This document shows positions 61,161 through 64,000 of a stretch of 64,000 nucleotides of DNA, piece by piece. Origin of the DNA: an uncultured Collinsella sp. (GTDB lineage: Bacteria > Actinomycetota > Coriobacteriia > Coriobacteriales > Coriobacteriaceae); NCBI GenBank assembly GCA_902470765.1, contig CABRHW010000001.1, forward strand, positions 1-64,000. The letters run 5' to 3'. The notes beneath the pieces were generated by a model. The model saw nothing but the letters and a program-made list of their open reading frames with translations, had not been told where the DNA came from and did not search any database. Within the stretch, counting starts at the first letter, position 1. Each line of letters begins with the position of its first letter. Position numbers and translations under genes: made by a program.

Positions 61161-62423
61161 CTACGCGCTGTAGCCCATCGCCTGCAGAACAAACATGACG
61201 ACCGTCAGCACCGTAATCACACCGATAGTCGCCCACGTGAGCACGTTCCACACGCGTCCGTTGCGGTTGGCACCCATAATGTGACGATCGGCGGCGATAA
61301 CCACTTGGAACACCAAAACCACGGGCAACAGCACGCCGTTGATGACCTGCGAGGTCATCATAATCTGGAACAGGTCGACGCCGGGCATGAGCACCAGCAC
61401 GGCAGAGATGCCGATGATGGCCGTAATGATGCCGCGATAGACCGGGGCCTCGTCCCAGCTGCGATCGGCACCGCGCTCCCAGCCAAATGCCTCGCAGATG
61501 GCGCTGGACGTAACGCCTGGCAGCACACAGGCGGCCAAGAAGCTCGCCGCGACCAGGCCCGAGGCAAACAGCACCGTGGACCACTGGCCCGCGATAGGCT
61601 CCAATGCGCGGGCGGCATCGGCAGCGTCGCTAATCTGAATGCCTGCAGGGAACAACACCGTACCGGTCGTGATGATAATAAAGCCGGCGATGACATCGGC
61701 GGCAATCGAGCCGCTCACGGTGTCGATGCGCTGCAGCACGATATCGTCCTCGCCCGCATTCTTATCGACCACGTTGTTCTGCGCCAAGAAGATCATCCAC
61801 GGCGCGATGGTGGTACCAATCGTTGCGACCACAAGCGACACGTAGCTGGGGTCATTTTGGATGTTGGGCACAACCAGGTCGACCGCCACCTCGCCCCAGC
61901 TGGGACCAGCCATAAATGCAGCGACAATGTAGGTCACAAACACGCAGCTCACCAGCAGCAGAATCTTCTCGATGCGCTGGAAGCTGCCCGACATGGTAAG
62001 CATCCAAACCAGCAGCGCCACCAGCGGCACCGAGATGCTCGCCGGCACACCAAAGAGGGCAAGACCGCTCGCGATACCCGCAAACTCCGAAATGGTCACG
62101 GCCGTATTAGCGATCAGCAGCGCCGCCATGGCCAGCACGCTCCTGCGCACGCCAAAGCGCTCGCGGATGAGCGAGGCCAAGCCCTTGCCTGTGACGCAGC
62201 CACAACGCGCCGCAGTCTCCTGCGTCACGATAAGCAGCACGGTCATGACGGGAAGCATCCACAGCATCTTGTAGCCATAGCTGGCACCGGCGCTGGAATA
62301 CGTGGCGATGCCGCCGGCGTCATTGCCCGAAAGCGCCGCCAGAAGGCCAGGGCCCATGGCGCCAAAGATGGCCGCGATGGTCAGCTTTTGCTTGGTGCTC
62401 GCCTTTTGCTTCGTGTTTTGCAC
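61161..62423 (-). CDS. NRAMP-related divalent metal transporter, probably of the magnesium-type (NRMT) branch
   Basis: A 420-residue membrane protein with about 11-12 segments of the NRAMP fold. In segment 1 the classical DPGN is replaced by SGNDAGGIA; in segment 6 the classical MPHN is replaced by TIAPWMIFLAQNN, so the metal-binding Met is missing and an Ala-Pro takes its place. NRAMP-related magnesium transporters (NRMT, characterised from Eggerthella lenta) have this loss of Met. It starts GTG 8 bp after the MgtE-like gene, so they form an operon, which agrees with Mg2+ transport. Manganese cannot be excluded. Confidence 0.85.
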   Translation of the reverse strand: MQNTKQKASTKQKLTIAAIFGAMGPGLLAALSGNDAGGIATYSSAGASYGYKMLWMLPVMTVLLIVTQETAARCGCVTGKGLASLIRERFGVRRSVLAMAALLIANTAVTISEFAGIASGLALFGVPASISVPLVALLVWMLTMSGSFQRIEKILLLVSCVFVTYIVAAFMAGPSWGEVAVDLVVPNIQNDPSYVSLVVATIGTTIAPWMIFLAQNNVVDKNAGEDDIVLQRIDTVSGSIAADVIAGFIIITTGTVLFPAGIQISDAADAARALEPIAGQWSTVLFASGLVAASFLAACVLPGVTSSAICEAFGWERGADRSWDEAPVYRGIITAIIGISAVLVLMPGVDLFQIMMTSQVINGVLLPVVLVFQVVIAADRHIMGANRNGRVWNVLTWATIGVITVLTVVMFVLQAMGYSA

Positions 62424-62431
62424 GCGACCAC

Positions 62432-64000
62432 CTAACCCATGACTGACATGGTGAGCAGCACCGCGGCGATGCAGTACGCCACACACGAGATCATGACGGC
62501 AATGACGTTCATGGCGGTGCCCGATGTATTGAGGTCGTGCTCGTCACGCCAGAACAACACCATCAGGTAAATCACGGCGCTCATGTTGCCGATCAGGCAG
62601 ACGATGGCCGCGATGTTAAAGCAGCCGGTAAAGAGCTGCTCTTCAAACATGGGCGCGTCGAGGAATGCGGCGGTGCGCACCAGCTGGGCGCATAGGTAGG
62701 TCACGAGCGACAGAATCAGGCCCATGCCCGTGCTCTGGAAGAAAAATCCCAGATACGGCTTGGGCTCATCGTCATGGCCGTCGTATTCCAAGAAGTAGTT
62801 CTTGACAAACGACACCATACGCGAGGCAGCCAGCAGCACGAGCGGCATGGCGCACATGGGGAACACCACCAGATGCGCCGAGCCCAGCGCCGTCCCAAGC
62901 ACCGTTGCCATGATGCACGAGGCAATGCCCCACACGACAACCCAGTACTGGCGATGCACAAACCAGCTGAGCACATTCGTCGAATCGTCGGACGCGCTAT
63001 CGCCCGAGCCAACGCCTGCGATCTGCAGGTCCTCCTGGTGCTCCTCGGCGATAACATCCATGGCGTCGTCAAAGGTCACGATACCCAAGATGTGACGATT
63101 CTCGTCGCAAACGGGGATGGCGACCAAGTCGTACTTGGTCATCTCGTCCGTTACGTCTTCCTGGTCATCGTCGGGCGATACATAAACCAGGTCGCGATAG
63201 GCCAGCTGGCCCAGCGTGGCGTCGCGGTCGGCCACGATGAGCGTGCGCAGCGAAAGCACGCCGGTGAGCATGCCGCTCGGGTCCTCGGTATAGACGTAGT
63301 AGACGCTCTCGAAGTCCTCGTCGAGCTTGCGAATCGCCTCGATGGCGTCACCGACCGTCGCCGTAGCGGGCAGGGAGACAAACTCCGAGGTCATGATACG
63401 GCCGGCGGTGTTGTCCTCATAGCCCAGCAGGTTACGAATCGCCTTCTCCTCCTGAACGCCCATCAGGCGCAAAAGCTTCTCGGCCTTCTCGTAATCGAGC
63501 TCGTCGATCAGGTCGGCGGCGTCGTCCGGGTCCATCATGGCCAGCATCGACGATGCGTCCGTGTCGGACAGGCCCTCGAGCATCTCGGTCATAAGCTCGT
63601 CGTCATCGAACTCCGAGATGGCCTCGGCGGCCTGGGCGGTATCGAGTTGCGCGAACACCTGCGCACGCAGGCGCGGGTCGAGCTGTTCGATAATGTCGGC
63701 AATGTCGGCAGGGTGCAGCTCTCCAAGCGTCTTGTGCGACACCGAAAGCTGGATGTTTTTAGTCGAACGATCGAGCAGGTCCATGTAGGACCAGGCGATG
63801 ATATCCTCGCCGAGCGGTTTGCCCAGGTGCTTCATAAAGCCCTCGACGACATGCTCGAGTGTGGGGCTGATCGCGCGCAGCAGACCGCGGGCGCCAACTT
63901 CGGCACCCAGCAGGCGCAGCTGATTTTCGCCCGACATGGAAAACTTGATGTCGTTTACGCGCACGACCTTCATGCCCTGCGTGTCGACAATCTGTTTGTT
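62432..64000 (-). CDS. mgtE: MgtE-like magnesium transporter, N-terminus outside the window
   Basis: Partial: the reading frame is open up to base 64000 without a stop, giving at least 522 residues. The window part begins with a PRC-barrel-like stretch (QIVDTQGMKVVRVNDIKF), then an MgtE N domain (about 90-210, with LHPADIADIIEQLDP and MDPDDAADLIDELD), two CBS domains (about 215-345, GRIMTSEFVSLPATATVGDAIEAI) and five membrane segments. The five-segment end is compact and lacks the usual MgtE pore sequence in part, so the transport function should be taken with caution. It is followed 8 bp later by the NRAMP-related gene. Confidence 0.85.
   Translation of the reverse strand, partial: NKQIVDTQGMKVVRVNDIKFSMSGENQLRLLGAEVGARGLLRAISPTLEHVVEGFMKHLGKPLGEDIIAWSYMDLLDRSTKNIQLSVSHKTLGELHPADIADIIEQLDPRLRAQVFAQLDTAQAAEAISEFDDDELMTEMLEGLSDTDASSMLAMMDPDDAADLIDELDYEKAEKLLRLMGVQEEKAIRNLLGYEDNTAGRIMTSEFVSLPATATVGDAIEAIRKLDEDFESVYYVYTEDPSGMLTGVLSLRTLIVADRDATLGQLAYRDLVYVSPDDDQEDVTDEMTKYDLVAIPVCDENRHILGIVTFDDAMDVIAEEHQEDLQIAGVGSGDSASDDSTNVLSWFVHRQYWVVVWGIASCIMATVLGTALGSAHLVVFPMCAMPLVLLAASRMVSFVKNYFLEYDGHDDEPKPYLGFFFQSTGMGLILSLVTYLCAQLVRTAAFLDAPMFEEQLFTGCFNIAAIVCLIGNMSAVIYLMVLFWRDEHDLNTSGTAMNVIAVMISCVAYCIAAVLLTMSVMG

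Overview
The window looks like a piece of a Collinsella-type (Coriobacteriia, Actinobacteriota) chromosome. This is inferred from the GC-rich coding sequence, a dnaK-grpE-dnaJ-hspR operon, a 12-TM LuxR-type regulator, a DUF5692 protein, an NRAMP-related transporter like the one known from Eggerthella, and anaerobic metabolism (hydrogenase maturation genes, 2[4Fe-4S] ferredoxin, a flavin/iron-sulphur oxidoreductase). I see no rRNA, tRNA, CRISPR array, phage or insertion sequence with a transposase.

Layout. 0-5.5 kb: hypA, a 925-residue FAD/Fe-S oxidoreductase with a divergent TetR regulator and clear palindromic operators, then a DUF5692 membrane protein. 5.6-9.1 kb: a single-pass membrane protein, a DUF4143 ATPase behind a perfect 24-bp dyad, and a 64-residue protein. 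9.2-21.1 kb: a heat-shock region (clpB; dnaK-grpE-dnaJ-hspR) with the same 27-nt HAIR-like operator upstream of clpB and dnaK, interrupted by an aconitase-family gene and two unknown membrane proteins. 21.5-28.1 kb: ferredoxin, the NAD operon nadA-nadB-nadC-niaR with a 19-bp-arm operator, and an Agr-like LytTR/GHKL two-component pair. 28.2-36.4 kb: thioredoxin, nikR and hypF-hypC-hypD-hypE (nickel sensing and [NiFe]-hydrogenase maturation), and a HAD phosphatase. 36.6-46.3 kb: lipoprotein, PTS EIIA, a broken RpiR regulator, pyrE, then a sugar island (LacI, RpiB, Rpe/AlsE-like epimerase, DeoR, PTS EIIBC, sugar-phosphate isomerase). 46.7-51.5 kb: mgtA with an upstream 23-codon ORF, and the 12-TM LuxR regulator. 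51.7-60.6 kb: 6-phospho-beta-glucosidase, an ATPase cassette between direct repeats, DUF4867, luxS, nucleoside hydrolase, ribokinase and an OatA-like acyltransferase. 61.1-64.0 kb: an NRAMP-related transporter and a MgtE-like transporter that runs off the window.

How genes work together. NikR and the hyp genes serve [NiFe] hydrogenase assembly; hypB and the hydrogenase itself are not in the window. EIIA at 37.4 kb may supply the missing IIA domain of the EIIBC at 44.0 kb. MgtA, the NRAMP-related protein and the MgtE-like protein are three candidate magnesium systems. Nucleoside hydrolase and ribokinase form a ribose-salvage pair.

The least explained content is between the genes. Five copies of one palindrome (AGTTGCGGTG), six of a second (CCACCACAAAG), six of a third (CTGTAACA) and four copies of a roughly 145-bp composite element that varies in a compensatory way in its stems are scattered through intergenic spaces. 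One ATPase gene is bracketed by direct repeats that include a diverged duplicate of the neighbouring gene's 3' end.
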